A stretch of DNA of 64,000 nucleotides from Terasakiispira papahanaumokuakeensis (GTDB lineage Bacteria; Pseudomonadota; Gammaproteobacteria; Pseudomonadales; Halomonadaceae): positions 1,894,584-1,958,583 of the forward strand of contig NZ_MDTQ01000001.1 in the NCBI RefSeq assembly GCF_001709345.1. The letters run 5' to 3'. The notes under the pieces were generated by a model, which saw nothing but the letters and a program-made list of their open reading frames with translations, did no database searches and was not told the DNA's origin. Below, one piece after another: positions 51,557 through 61,454 of the stretch. The position numbers were made by a program, and so were the translations under genes. Within the stretch, counting starts at the first letter, position 1, and each line of letters starts with the position of its first letter.

Positions 51557-52375
51557 TTGATTGCTCAAGAGAAGCCACTTTCTTACACGCCACGTACACC
51601 AAGGACATCCACACTGACGTTAACCCTCAGTGCTGTAATACTGTCATTAACGCTTGGCCTACAAACGGCTTATGCAAACACACCTAAAATCAAAAAAGCA
51701 CTCAAGCCTTTTTCTATGAAAGGCGAGTTTGGCTTAATTGCGACCACCGGTAATACTGAAACAATGGCTTTCAAAGGTGGCCTTTCAGCCCATCAGGAAC
51801 TTACCGCCTGGAGTAATGATTACAAATTTGAAGCGCTCTATAAGAACGAAACCAAAGAAGATGATGACGGCAATGAAGAAACAGATGTGAGCGCTGAAAA
51901 ATACTTTGGATCTGGCCAAGCCAACTACAAACTACAGAATCCAGACCATCGTCTATTTGGTTTCGCCTCTTATGAAAAAGATCGATTCAGCAGTTATAAC
52001 TATCAATCAACACTGGCTCTCGGCTGGAACCAAAGGCTTTGGGAAGATGATCAATCAATGTTTGAATACAGCGTGGGTCCTGGTTACTCGTTTGCCCAAA
52101 CCAGTAATGGTGAAAGCCGTGACAGCCCAATCTTGAGGACATCCCTAGATTACCGTTATCAATTTAATGATACTGCAAGCTTCGAACAATCAATCTCCAC
52201 AGAATTTGGTTCTTACAACACTAAAACCAAATCCGAAACGGCCTTGGTCGCACGGCTTACTGATCCACTGGCCGTCAAGCTATCCTTAACGATGGACCAT
52301 AACTCAAAAGTGGATGAAGGTGATGACGAACTCGACACACAGACCGTCGTTAGCCTGAACTATATCTTCTTTTAA
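51557..52375 (+). CDS. DUF481 outer-membrane beta-barrel protein (YdiY-like)
   Basis: A 272-residue exported protein. A signal peptide ends near residue 41 (LQTAYA|NTPK), and the DUF481 barrel follows with alternating aromatic strands (EFGLIATTGNTETMAF, FGFASYEKDRFSSYNYQ, FEYSVGPGYSF) and a terminal Phe (YIFF), as in proteins assembled by BAM. An acidic loop (KEDDDGNEETD) is surface exposed. TTG 51557 has GAGG at eight bases; GTG 51551 is the alternative. Function of the family is unknown, with a link to salt or envelope stress in some species. Confidence 0.8.
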   Translation: MIAQEKPLSYTPRTPRTSTLTLTLSAVILSLTLGLQTAYANTPKIKKALKPFSMKGEFGLIATTGNTETMAFKGGLSAHQELTAWSNDYKFEALYKNETKEDDDGNEETDVSAEKYFGSGQANYKLQNPDHRLFGFASYEKDRFSSYNYQSTLALGWNQRLWEDDQSMFEYSVGPGYSFAQTSNGESRDSPILRTSLDYRYQFNDTASFEQSISTEFGSYNTKTKSETALVARLTDPLAVKLSLTMDHNSKVDEGDDELDTQTVVSLNYIFF

Positions 52376-52422
52376 CCTCAATCCATTGTCCGCCTTATTG
52401 ACTTGTCATCCTGACACTATAC

Positions 52423-52448
52423 TGATCAGGCTCAGTAGAGCCTGATCA
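52423..52448 (+). terminator. Stem-loop after the DUF481 gene
   Basis: TGATCAGGCTC-AGTA-GAGCCTGATCA is a perfect 11-bp stem with a tetraloop, 47 bp behind the gene. No U-tract follows. Confidence 0.65.
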
Positions 52449-52577
52449 ACCCCGTCATGAACGGCTATTTCCCATATGCCTGGCAAGATCGCAGAGGATG
52501 GTGCGATCCTCAATAATGATGAACTCAGCTCACCATTCACCCAAAGAGTAACCTCGGAGTGAGAGCCCACAAATAAA

Positions 52578-52607
52578 AAAAGCCGACCATTTAAATGATC
52601 GGCTTTT
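52578..52607 (-). terminator. Terminator of the tRNA-Ala operon
   Basis: AAAAGCCGACCAT pairs with ATGATCGGCTTTT (one wobble) around TTAA. On the minus strand a run of T follows. It sits six bases beyond the second tRNA and ends the pair. Confidence 0.9.
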
Positions 52608-52613
52608 AAAATT

Positions 52614-52689
52614 TGGTGGAGCCTAGCGGGATCGAACCGCTGACCTCAACACTGCCAGTGTTGCGCTCTCCCAGCTGAGCTAAGGCCCC
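52614..52689 (-). tRNA. tRNA-Ala (anticodon GGC), second of two
   Basis: A 76-nt tRNA including encoded CCA. The acceptor stem GGGGCCU pairs with AGGCUCC, the D-arm is CUCAGCUGGGAGAG, the anticodon loop CUGGCAG carries GGC, and the T-loop has GGUUCGAUCCC. It reads GCC and GCU codons. It is identical to the copy at 52841-52916. Confidence 0.97.
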
Positions 52690-52840
52690 TTATGCGATAC
52701 TCAATTAAATCAACATATCGAATAGCGATTTAATTTGATATCAATGTACTGAGCTTATGACAATCAATAGAGTCTTACGAGCCAATAAACGCTCACATAT
52801 AAACGGTGAAATCGTTGTGGCTTAATTTCTATTCAATTAT

Positions 52841-52916
52841 TGGTGGAGCCTAGCGGGATCGAACCGCTGACCTCAACACTGCCAGTGTTGCGCTCTCCCA
52901 GCTGAGCTAAGGCCCC
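52841..52916 (-). tRNA. tRNA-Ala (anticodon GGC), first of two
   Basis: Identical in sequence and length to the downstream copy, including the encoded CCA end. It is transcribed first from the promoter at 52936-52963. The 151-bp spacer to the second copy has no gene. Confidence 0.97.
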
Positions 52917-52935
52917 ACAACTCAGGAACGGAGCC

Positions 52936-52963
52936 ATTATAGAGTTAGAATGCTGCCTGTCAA
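52936..52963 (-). promoter_or_regulatory. Consensus sigma-70 promoter of the tRNA-Ala operon
   Basis: On the minus strand, TTGACA and TATAAT are both perfect and 16 bp apart, ending 20 bp before the first tRNA. This fits strong stable-RNA transcription with a short leader. A GC-rich discriminator (GGCTCCG) follows, typical of stringent control. Confidence 0.9.
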
Positions 52964-53003
52964 ATACTTTCATTCAAATTTTGCTTGAGCTTCAGTGGCT
53001 TGG

Positions 53004-53198
53004 CTAATGTCGCAAGACCGTATAAAGCCCCATCCCCAATGCAATTGCACCCGTCATATAGTATTGCCAAACCGCTTCAGACCAACCGCCTGAACGCTGC
53101 TCGATCCCCTGTTGTATTGGCATTTGGTGGAAATCATAGCCCCAAAAAAGCAATACCGCTCCGATGACAACAAGTGCCACACCTATCAATTTACGCAT
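53004..53198 (-). CDS. Small membrane protein, DUF3185-like
   Basis: A 64-residue protein with two membrane segments (~4-20 and ~43-60) joined by a short polar loop. The pattern KLIGVALVVIGAVLLFWGYD...IALGMGLYTVL matches DUF3185 proteins. AAGGTGAT precedes ATG. The function is unknown. Confidence 0.75.
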   Translation of the reverse strand: MRKLIGVALVVIGAVLLFWGYDFHQMPIQQGIEQRSGGWSEAVWQYYMTGAIALGMGLYTVLRH

Positions 53199-53267
53199 TG
53201 TATCACCTTAAGCGCTCGTCACCTGATACACAGGCTCTATCAGTCATAACGAGTTATTGGGTCAAAA

Positions 53268-53546
53268 CTAACCGGTAAAGAAACCCGCCGGGACCTCTCC
53301 AATAAAAGAAACGATCTCAACTTGATCGACACGAGACATCGGAGATCCAGTCCAAAGCCACTGGCAACCTTGATCAACAGCCTCATGGGTGCCTTGGAAA
53401 ACCACTTCGACACTGCCATCATCACAATTCACGGCCCAACCATCCAGCCCCAACCTCAGTGCCGTCTGCTGAGTATGCTTACGAAACCATACACCCTGTA
53501 CTCGTCCCCGAACACGTGCTTTCACTTGGTGCTGTTCTTCGCTCAT
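53268..53546 (-). CDS. acyP: Acylphosphatase
   Basis: A 92-residue acylphosphatase, which hydrolyses the carboxyl-phosphate bond of acyl phosphates. The phosphate loop VRGRVQGVWFRKHT contains the binding Arg22, and GWAVNCDDGSVEV contains the catalytic Asn40 (canonical G-W-V/A-x-N). Length equals the family standard. It overlaps the YihY-type gene by one base (TAATG), so the two are co-translated. Confidence 0.93.
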   Translation of the reverse strand: MSEEQHQVKARVRGRVQGVWFRKHTQQTALRLGLDGWAVNCDDGSVEVVFQGTHEAVDQGCQWLWTGSPMSRVDQVEIVSFIGEVPAGFFTG

Positions 53547-54829
53547 TAATCACTCCTTTTGATCTCAGCCTTTGATTCATCATCGATGGCATTCGACTGC
53601 GCCTCCTGCAACATTACCGCCAGAGACGCTTTATGAGACGCTCGAAGTTCGGCTTGATCACGTGCGACAACTTCAGCTAGAGGCAACGCTTGCAGGGCTT
53701 GTGGCCAGCATCCAACCGCAGGCAGTTGCCAAGGCCATGATAGCAACAAGTCGGCTGACGACACCTGAGCGAAATCTCGGCCTGGCCCCCAACATTCGTC
53801 GATCTGCTGACTCAACCAACCGTGCTCACTCAGCCAAGATATCAGCTGCTGCCATTGCGCGAGATTTTTCACGCCACAACGCTGGCGCAAAGTTAACTCT
53901 GAAACATGCTCGCCTTGGATAAAAGCCTGCCATACCGCGAACAAACACATAACGCCTTGCAATGCAGGCTGTCGATCCCCTAAAGCGACAACGGTCGGTT
54001 CTTCGCCTTTCACCGCGACCCACTCAGCCCCCAATAAGATTAACCACCAAGATAAATAAATCCAGAGTAGGAAGACCGGTACCGCCGCAAAAGCCCCATA
54101 AATCAACTCATAAGAGGCGAAGTTACTGACAAATACGGTAAAGCCAAACTTAGCCAGCTCAAAGGCCACAGCCACTGCCATACCACCCGCAACAGCGTGC
54201 TTAAAACGAACCTGACAATTGGGCACCGCCCAAAACAATAATGTAAACGCTAACCCACTGGATAATAGTGGAAGCCAACGTAACAATAATCCCCTACCGC
54301 CGAGTGCTTCTGTTGTCGAATGAATCAAAGGCAACGACATCACATATGAGGTCAATAAAAAACCAGCACCCAATAATAAGGGCCCCAAGCTTAATACCGC
54401 CCAATAGAGTAAAAAGGCCTGCAATCCGCGACGCCCTTTATGAACACGCCAAATGCCATTAAAAGTTCGCTCGATGGTCAAAATCATCATCAGCGCTGTC
54501 ACGATAAGGATGCCGACCCCAACCACTGTCAGTTGTCGGGCCTGCTGTGCAAACTCCACCAAATAACTCTGTACGGTCATGCCCGTGGAAGGAACAAAGT
54601 GCTCAAACAGAAAGCTTTGTAATAAGTCGCCAACGCCTTTGAATGACGGGATAGCTGACAACATGGAATAAACCACGGTCAAACAAGGCACCACTGCAAA
54701 CAACGTGGTATAGGTCAAAGCTGCGGCATTGTGAGGCCCTCCATCCTGAAAGAAACGTTGAATCACACGTGTCACAATCACCCACACACGAGATTGTGTC
54801 AGGCGCGACATCAGCAAGCGCTTTGACAT
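53546..54829 (-). CDS. YihY/virulence factor BrkB family inner-membrane protein
   Basis: A 427-residue protein. The N-terminal ~275 residues are the YihY/BrkB domain with six membrane segments (GGPHNAAALTYTTLFAVVPCLTV, then VWRVHKGRRG and FLLWIYLSWWLILLGAEWVA). A C-terminal soluble extension of ~150 residues is found in the longer members (the former 'RNase BN' annotation, which is incorrect for this family). A role in envelope lipid handling has been proposed for relatives. GGAG precedes ATG 54829. Confidence 0.87.
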   Translation of the reverse strand: MSKRLLMSRLTQSRVWVIVTRVIQRFFQDGGPHNAAALTYTTLFAVVPCLTVVYSMLSAIPSFKGVGDLLQSFLFEHFVPSTGMTVQSYLVEFAQQARQLTVVGVGILIVTALMMILTIERTFNGIWRVHKGRRGLQAFLLYWAVLSLGPLLLGAGFLLTSYVMSLPLIHSTTEALGGRGLLLRWLPLLSSGLAFTLLFWAVPNCQVRFKHAVAGGMAVAVAFELAKFGFTVFVSNFASYELIYGAFAAVPVFLLWIYLSWWLILLGAEWVAVKGEEPTVVALGDRQPALQGVMCLFAVWQAFIQGEHVSELTLRQRCGVKNLAQWQQLISWLSEHGWLSQQIDECWGPGRDFAQVSSADLLLSWPWQLPAVGCWPQALQALPLAEVVARDQAELRASHKASLAVMLQEAQSNAIDDESKAEIKRSD

Positions 54830-54894
54830 TTCTGGCTCCTCTCCTTCAGCCTCGTTAAAATAACCACAATTCAGCAGACCGACCTCAGCTGTCG

Positions 54895-54945
54895 GCTCGA
54901 ATCAAGCACAAGCTCGAATCAAGCACAAGCTCGAATCAAGCACAA
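54895..54945 (+). repeat. 17-bp tandem repeat, three copies
   Basis: GCTCGAATCAAGCACAA occurs three times in a row, identical, between the YihY and ArsC genes. Confidence 0.95.
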
Positions 54946-54986
54946 GTAAGTCGAGCCAACCACTCACTCGCAACAGGTCATCACAC

Positions 54987-55340
54987 ATGACAATTACGCT
55001 TTATCATAACCCACGCTGCTCCAAGTCTCGCCAAGCCCTTCAACTGTTACAGGATAATGGCGTTGAGCCGATTATTCATCGTTACCTTGATCAGCCTCTC
55101 GATGCAGATGCCCTCCGTCAACTGATTCAGCGGACGGGGTTAAGCACGCAAGCCATCATGCGAAGCAATGAAGATGAGTTCAAAGCAGCCAATTTAGGTC
55201 GAGAAGACATTACAGATGATGAGTTGATCGAGGCCCTTGTAAAAACCCCCAAACTCCTGCAACGTCCTATTGCTGATGATGGACAGCGCGCGATTATCGG
55301 CCGCCCTCCAGAAGACGTGCTAGCACTGCTATCACCCTAA
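54987..55340 (+). CDS. arsC: Arsenate reductase-like glutaredoxin-family protein (YfgD type)
   Basis: A 117-residue ArsC-fold protein with the active-site Cys11 in YHNPRCSKSR and the conserved KTPKLLQRPI and RAIIGRPPE segments. The ArsC family reduces arsenate using glutathione/glutaredoxin. No arsenic operon (arsB, arsR) is present; short stand-alone members such as YfgD have uncertain function. It precedes wrbA and a DUF2069 gene in a probable operon, a neighbourhood known from other gammaproteobacteria. Confidence 0.87.
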   Translation: MTITLYHNPRCSKSRQALQLLQDNGVEPIIHRYLDQPLDADALRQLIQRTGLSTQAIMRSNEDEFKAANLGREDITDDELIEALVKTPKLLQRPIADDGQRAIIGRPPEDVLALLSP

Positions 55341-55353
55341 GCACTATGTCTAA

Positions 55354-56422
<1,069 letters not shown>

Positions 56423-56432
<10 letters not shown>

Positions 56433-56448
56433 GCATTTTTAATTAAGC
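56423..56448 (+). repeat. 14-bp tandem duplication at the DUF2069 stop
   Basis: TTTTAATTAAGCA(T) occurs twice, with starts at 56423 and 56437. The first copy spans the stop codon of the gene. It is part of the window-wide pattern of spacer duplications. Confidence 0.65.
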
Positions 56449-56508
56449 GCTTTTCATTGAGGGTTCACTTAAGGCGTTCTACTCAGCACAAGCGAGCCGG
56501 AGTGAAGG

Positions 56509-57663
56509 CTAGGCCGCCAGGGTCAGGCCTAATAGCATTCGCACAACCTCCTGATATGCTTCATGTTCTGAGCGGCCTGATGTCAAGGCCGCTTTAAAGG
56601 CCCCAATTTGCAGCTGAGCACTGGTACCTCGTGCCAGAATTTGCCGACATCCTTGTAGCGCAGACTCACACCCCAGCGCTTCGGCATTATCCGCCAACAT
56701 ATTAGCCAATTCTTCAAATAGTTGTTTATAAGGGCGAATTTGGCCCGAGGCGAGATCAACCAGGCCAGCATCAGTACCATAGCATTGTGCACGCCACCGG
56801 TTTTCACTGATCAACATCCGTGCATAACTACGCCAGCGCTGATTTTTCAGCTTCAACTGATATAAATAGTGCAATAAAACTCGGTAAAATCCGGCAATCG
56901 CCCAGGCATCTTCAACACGGGTACAGGCATCGGCCACTCGCATTTCCAATGCAGGATGTCGGCTAGAGGGCCTTAAATCCCACCAGAGACGGGAAGCATC
57001 TTCAACAATGCCCGCTTTCACCAACACCGCGACATGTGCTTCAAAATCGGCCCAAGAGTCAAATAGATCAGGCAACCCCGTACGCGGCAACTCTGAAAAC
57101 GCACTGATCCGATAACTTTTAAGCCCAGTACTGGCACTGAGCCAAAAAGGTGAGCTGGTCGACAATGCCAGAATATGGGGCACAAAATAGGCCACCTGAT
57201 TCATCAGATCTATCCGTAGGTCTGGATCCTCAATACAGACCTTCACTTGCATTCCACAAGTCAGCAGACGACGAGATAGATCGCGCAGTTCCAGTGCCAT
57301 AGCGTGACGCTGCCCATCTCTCGTTTGCCGTTGCCGGTGCCAATCCGCAAAAGGATGGGTTCCTGCCGCCATAGGCGCAAGCCCGAAGTCGTCAGCAATA
57401 CACCCTAACTGGCGGCGTAAGTCGACCATTTCGGTATAAAGCGCCTCCATATCGTGGTGAAAAGCCGTCGCCGTTCGAATCTGTGCACCGAGAAACTCAG
57501 GCCGAATACGTGGACCCAGCTCATCTTTTAGGCGCTGAATCAATGCCGGGGGCTGTTCGACAACCACGTCAAGAGAGTCTCGATCAACCAATAGAAACTC
57601 TTCCTGAACAGAAAGACTGAGGCTAGGCATATCCGCTGCGCCGATCACTTGACTATGAAACAT
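56509..57663 (-). CDS. YbdK-type carboxylate-amine ligase (GCS2 family)
   Basis: A 384-residue ATP-dependent ligase of the glutamate-cysteine ligase 2 family. The start SLSVQEEFLLVDRDSL corresponds to GVEEEF in relatives, here with Gln in place of the first Glu. GTHPFADW, DLMNQVAYFVPHILALSTSSPFW and HPALEMRVADAC follow. YbdK has weak gamma-glutamylcysteine synthetase activity; the natural role of the family is open. Monocistronic, behind the terminator of the GGDEF gene. Confidence 0.82.
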   Translation of the reverse strand: MFHSQVIGAADMPSLSLSVQEEFLLVDRDSLDVVVEQPPALIQRLKDELGPRIRPEFLGAQIRTATAFHHDMEALYTEMVDLRRQLGCIADDFGLAPMAAGTHPFADWHRQRQTRDGQRHAMALELRDLSRRLLTCGMQVKVCIEDPDLRIDLMNQVAYFVPHILALSTSSPFWLSASTGLKSYRISAFSELPRTGLPDLFDSWADFEAHVAVLVKAGIVEDASRLWWDLRPSSRHPALEMRVADACTRVEDAWAIAGFYRVLLHYLYQLKLKNQRWRSYARMLISENRWRAQCYGTDAGLVDLASGQIRPYKQLFEELANMLADNAEALGCESALQGCRQILARGTSAQLQIGAFKAALTSGRSEHEAYQEVVRMLLGLTLAA

Positions 57664-57788
57664 CCTTCATCCTAGATCTGATGTGCGAGCACCATTTTAC
57701 TCACAATTCAATATTCTATATAGCGCCTCAATGAAACCAAGCCGACCAAAGTCCACACTGACACATAAAACATCTTCCAACAAAACAA

Positions 57789-57820
57789 AAAGGCCGCCGA
57801 ATCAATATTCAGCGGCCTTT
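57789..57820 (-). terminator. Rho-independent terminator after the GGDEF-like gene
   Basis: AAAGGCCGCCGAAT and ATTCAGCGGCCTTT form a 14-bp stem with one mismatch and loop CAAT. On the minus strand TTTTTGTTTTG follows, giving a good U-tract. Confidence 0.88.
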
Positions 57821-57868
57821 GATATCAGCCCGTATTCTGGGCCTGAGTTCTGAATTTTAGCTTGGGCG

Positions 57869-58789
57869 CTAGAAATTCAAACTCACTAACCCTAAACGAT
57901 GAATCTCATGCTTCACTTCGGTATGTGCATCACGCAGCAAACTCACCGCTTTATCAATTAACAGTTCAGCCTCACCAGGTTCAGGTAACTCAGCGACCCC
58001 AATTGATGAGTGAACCCTTAAGTTAGGGAATTCACTATATTGCATACGCGATAGCGCCCGAGTAATTTTCTCCGCCAATACCAAGGCATCTTGCTGACCA
58101 CTATGGGGTAATAACATGCAAAGCTTACGCCCACTAAAGCGAGCCCCGACATCATCAGGACGGGCCACGTGGTGCATGAGTTTACCGACATGCGCCAACA
58201 CCTTATCACCAACGGCCTGACCATACTCCTGATTAATCAGATGCAGGTTTTTCAGATCCAAGATCATCAGTGACAAGCGCAGATCACCCAGTCTCAACTG
58301 TTCCATTAATTCACGAAAGATCTGCAAGAAAGTTTCGCGCTGGAACAAATGAGTGGTGGTATCTTGCTGAGACTCCATCTGGGCATTAGCGAGCATTGTC
58401 TGGACCTGATCGGTCACAGCCACTCGCTCGCTCACATCTCGCCCGTTGGCCATGATGAAAGGCTTATCGTCAATGAGCACTTTCTTCAAACGGAACTCAA
58501 AGTCACGATCATCACCAACACCGTCACGAACCACCGTCACCAGTGTTTCACCAGCGGAGGGATCGGTTTCAATAATCAGCTCGATCATCGCTTCAAGTTC
58601 CGGACCAGAGAGCTCAGGCAACAATGTCGGCGTAGCCTGATCCAGTAACTTATCCCGTTCGAGTTTCAGCATTTCAGCGCCATGCTGGTTGACGAACAAG
58701 AGCTTCAAGTCAGTCGGATCAATTAACAGCATGAGATCCAAAGACTGCTCAAGAAGCTGTGCAATGTGTTGTTCGGAAATCTTCGCCAA
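57869..58789 (-). CDS. PAS protein with degenerate GGDEF domain
   Basis: A 306-residue cytosolic protein. The N-terminal PAS domain (~1-125, LLEQSLDLMLLIDPTDLKLLFVNQHGAEML) is followed by a GGDEF-fold domain (~140-300; SLMILDLKNLHLINQEYGQAVGDKVLAHVG, then HSSIGVAELP). At the signature position the sequence is SGRKL (residues 219-223) instead of GGDEF, and no RxxD I-site is seen. It should therefore not make c-di-GMP and may act as a sensor or allosteric partner. It is 88 bp downstream of hda in the same direction. Confidence 0.85.
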   Translation of the reverse strand: MAKISEQHIAQLLEQSLDLMLLIDPTDLKLLFVNQHGAEMLKLERDKLLDQATPTLLPELSGPELEAMIELIIETDPSAGETLVTVVRDGVGDDRDFEFRLKKVLIDDKPFIMANGRDVSERVAVTDQVQTMLANAQMESQQDTTTHLFQRETFLQIFRELMEQLRLGDLRLSLMILDLKNLHLINQEYGQAVGDKVLAHVGKLMHHVARPDDVGARFSGRKLCMLLPHSGQQDALVLAEKITRALSRMQYSEFPNLRVHSSIGVAELPEPGEAELLIDKAVSLLRDAHTEVKHEIHRLGLVSLNF

Positions 58790-58877
58790 GGCAGTGTCCT
58801 TCCGTTCAGCAAAGGTGGTTGCTTATTTTTAGCAATTCACCGGATAACATTCTAGCGAATCCGTTATTTCATCTTAG

Positions 58878-59597
58878 CTAAGACCATCCAAGCGCTTCAC
58901 GCACAAACGGAATCGTCAGCTTTCGTTGTGCACTGAGTGACGCTCGATCAAGGGTGGCCAATGTTGCAAAAAGACCACTCATTGCACGAGACCCTCGGTG
59001 CAAGATATAGCGTGCGACTTCATCCGGCAACTCCATGCCTCTTTGCCGGGCACGCATCTTGAGGGCTTGCAACTTTTCCTGATCGTCCAACGGATGCAGA
59101 TGATACGTTACGCCCCATGCCAACCTCGATGCGAGATCCGGTAAGTCTACGGATAAAGCATGCGCCGGACCACTAGCAGAAATCAAGAGCATCCGTGCAT
59201 GATTACGTAAACGATTAAATACATTGAACAGTGCCTCCTCCCACTGAGGCCGACCTAACACATGATCAATGTCATCTATACAGACTAGATCCAAATGCTC
59301 CAAATTGTCGAAAACTTCCGTATTCATGGCTGCTAATTCAGCCATCGGCAAAAACACACTACGCTTCCCAGCAGCGGCAGTTGCATGACATGCAGCCTGA
59401 AGAAGATGGCTACGACCGCTATCCTCACGTCCCCATAACAACATGTAACGAAATGCGACAGGGTCAGCCAACAACATTTCATCCAACTGAGCCAGCACAG
59501 CCTCATTACCGACGTTATGAAAATTATCAAACGTCGCGTCGTCTCTTAACCCAACCGATAGTGCCAGCTGAGCGGGGGCTTCTTGCGGCATCAGCAT
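58878..59597 (-). CDS. hda: DnaA regulatory inactivator Hda
   Basis: A 239-residue AAA+ protein homologous to DnaA domain III. With the sliding clamp it stimulates ATP hydrolysis by DnaA and so prevents re-initiation. The N-terminal clamp-binding motif is QLALSV (residues ~10-15). Then come TFDNFHNVGNEAVLAQL, the P-loop WGREDSGRSHLLQA, Walker B LVCIDDIDHV and the sensor LASRLAWG. Two start codons are close (59597 and 59591). It precedes the GGDEF-like gene. Confidence 0.92.
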   Translation of the reverse strand: MLMPQEAPAQLALSVGLRDDATFDNFHNVGNEAVLAQLDEMLLADPVAFRYMLLWGREDSGRSHLLQAACHATAAAGKRSVFLPMAELAAMNTEVFDNLEHLDLVCIDDIDHVLGRPQWEEALFNVFNRLRNHARMLLISASGPAHALSVDLPDLASRLAWGVTYHLHPLDDQEKLQALKMRARQRGMELPDEVARYILHRGSRAMSGLFATLATLDRASLSAQRKLTIPFVREALGWS

Positions 59598-59686
59598 GTT
59601 TTAATCCCAACGATTTATCATGAAGCGACATGATTTCAACGTTCATGCCACATCAACTGGATCTAGCCATTGATCGTTTACAGTAG

Positions 59687-59716
59687 CTTAATCGGTAACA
59701 TAACCTACCGATTAAG
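59687..59716 (-). terminator. Stem-loop behind the DUF2066 gene
   Basis: CTTAATCGGTA-ACATAACC-TACCGATTAAG, a perfect 11-bp stem between the DUF2066 stop and the hda start. It may terminate the upstream transcript or attenuate read-through into hda. Confidence 0.65.
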
Positions 59717-59838
59717 GTACGATACAAAAAGCATTTTGTCAGTTTTATCCGTGATTTTTTTACATCCCCAGCCAGCACTCATACTTCCACATACTGATCG
59801 TTCACAACATCGCATTAATCTCAGCTTAACGCCACCGA

Positions 59839-61014
59839 TTAATGCTGCCATTGGACGTAGGCATCAACGGCAACAGGGGCGCTTGCTCCGCCCGATGTCC
59901 CATCACCGTCACCCACCACCGAATATCTGGTACTCGTCTGGCTGGACTCATTACGAGAAAGACTCAAGAAGGGCTCACGTTTTAATCGACCGTCTAACTT
60001 GAGATTAGCCTTGAGCTGATCCGCCTGTCCTCTCAGATTGACTGAAACCAAAAGCCGACCGCCATTGACGCGCTCAATATTCAAACGATCCACCATAGCC
60101 AGACTCGTGAGATACTGCTCAAACTGAGCATAATCTTCTAATGTCGTGACACCAGAGACCAGCATTTTAAACGGCCCCTGCTGAGTGTCTACTGAACGCG
60201 CAGCATAACGATCAGCCAACGCTTCGGTTACCATATCGACCCCTGTACGCAGGACTTGACCGATATTTTGCCCCGAAGGGGTAAATACAATTTGATCCAT
60301 TCCCGTCGCTAAAGTCCAACGCCCCTGCCAGCCACCACCGGAGCGCGGCTGAATGCGCGCTAACACAACCGCATCAGGGTGATAAGACGAGGAAGACCGC
60401 TGCACCTGATCAGCAAACTGCCCCCAAACATCAGACAAAGCAGGCCGAGGCTTACCCGAACCCGGCACAACCATGGGAAGCCCTCGCTCATGCGCCTCAC
60501 GCTGCAGCACTTTTTGCAAAGCAGGGTTGGTCTCATCGCTGATCAGATAACGTCCCTGTTTACCTTCTAACGCGGCCCAAATCAGTACCGCAGGCCGATT
60601 ATCACCCCATATAGGCGCTTTAAGGTCACGCAGGATCGACGTCACGCCCGCCGGGTCGAACTCAAGCGTCAACCGCTGAGCCAGGGTCTGAGCACCATTC
60701 GCGTTTTTGATCAATGCATTGGTCGACTCATAACGAAATTGAGTGACCCACCGTTCAGCCTCATCCAAACGCGTTTCCAACCCGTCTCGTTCCAAAGTAC
60801 GTTCAGTGCCCGACACTCTGACTAGAAGTCGCGCCAACATATCTCTAGCGGCGGCCTGTCGAGTCGCTTCACCGGTATCAGAGACGAGCGCTGACAGACG
60901 ATACAAATGATCAACTTGCTCCGCTGAAGCAGTTAAAGAGAATGACAATGTTCCGGCCATTAACAAACAAGCCATCGTGCACCGAAACAACAACGGGACA
61001 GCGCTTTTCAACAT
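59839..61014 (-). CDS. DUF2066 domain exported protein
   Basis: A 391-residue protein with an N-terminal signal peptide (residues ~1-31, TASA|EQVDHLY) and a DUF2066 domain (~32-390; ARDMLARLLVRVSGTERT, ALEGKQGRYL, LSDVWGQFAD). It is conserved next to purM and hda in pseudomonads and halomonads. The function is unknown; periplasmic location is predicted. A glycine/serine-rich linker (DGDGTSGGASAP) lies near the C terminus. Confidence 0.85.
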   Translation of the reverse strand: MLKSAVPLLFRCTMACLLMAGTLSFSLTASAEQVDHLYRLSALVSDTGEATRQAAARDMLARLLVRVSGTERTLERDGLETRLDEAERWVTQFRYESTNALIKNANGAQTLAQRLTLEFDPAGVTSILRDLKAPIWGDNRPAVLIWAALEGKQGRYLISDETNPALQKVLQREAHERGLPMVVPGSGKPRPALSDVWGQFADQVQRSSSSYHPDAVVLARIQPRSGGGWQGRWTLATGMDQIVFTPSGQNIGQVLRTGVDMVTEALADRYAARSVDTQQGPFKMLVSGVTTLEDYAQFEQYLTSLAMVDRLNIERVNGGRLLVSVNLRGQADQLKANLKLDGRLKREPFLSLSRNESSQTSTRYSVVGDGDGTSGGASAPVAVDAYVQWQH

Positions 61015-61454
61015 GTCGAATATCCAGTGGAAGTCTTATTCAGGGCTTTCACCCCCATGCTATTCGCTAAATCGAGCGAAAATGAAGCATTATTGTAGCG
61101 TCTGAGCGCAGAGAGAACACCCTGTCGCTAATTCGCACGCCCCGGTATTAATTCACACGTCCTTGCATAGAGTTATGCTGCGAGACAATGCTAGAATAGA
61201 TGGCCTTCGCCAATGATCAAAGGGCTATCACCCCAAAGCAAAGTGTTATCACATAAAGACTCATGCTTCATGAACAACACGTGTTTCATGAACAACATGC
61301 GTCTTTGTTTAGTGAGACGCCGCTAGCGAGTAACAGACGCTAGAGGCAGATAGCCGCCTGGTATTGGCAAACGAACCCTAATGAAGGTGGCCTCAGCGCT
61401 GATCAGCGCCATGATCACCTTTTTCATCTACTTCTCACGTTTTCAGGACCCTCC
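61015..61454. other. Divergent DUF2066/purM region
   Basis: 440 bp. It holds an 18-bp tandem duplication (61267-61302) and a small dyad CTAGCG-N9-CGCTAG (61323-61343). No PurR-like operator is convincing, and there is no gene. Confidence 0.55.
61267..61302 (+). repeat. 18-bp tandem duplication
   Basis: TTCATGAACAACACGTGT is followed directly by TTCATGAACAACATGCGT, in the purM upstream region. Confidence 0.85.
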
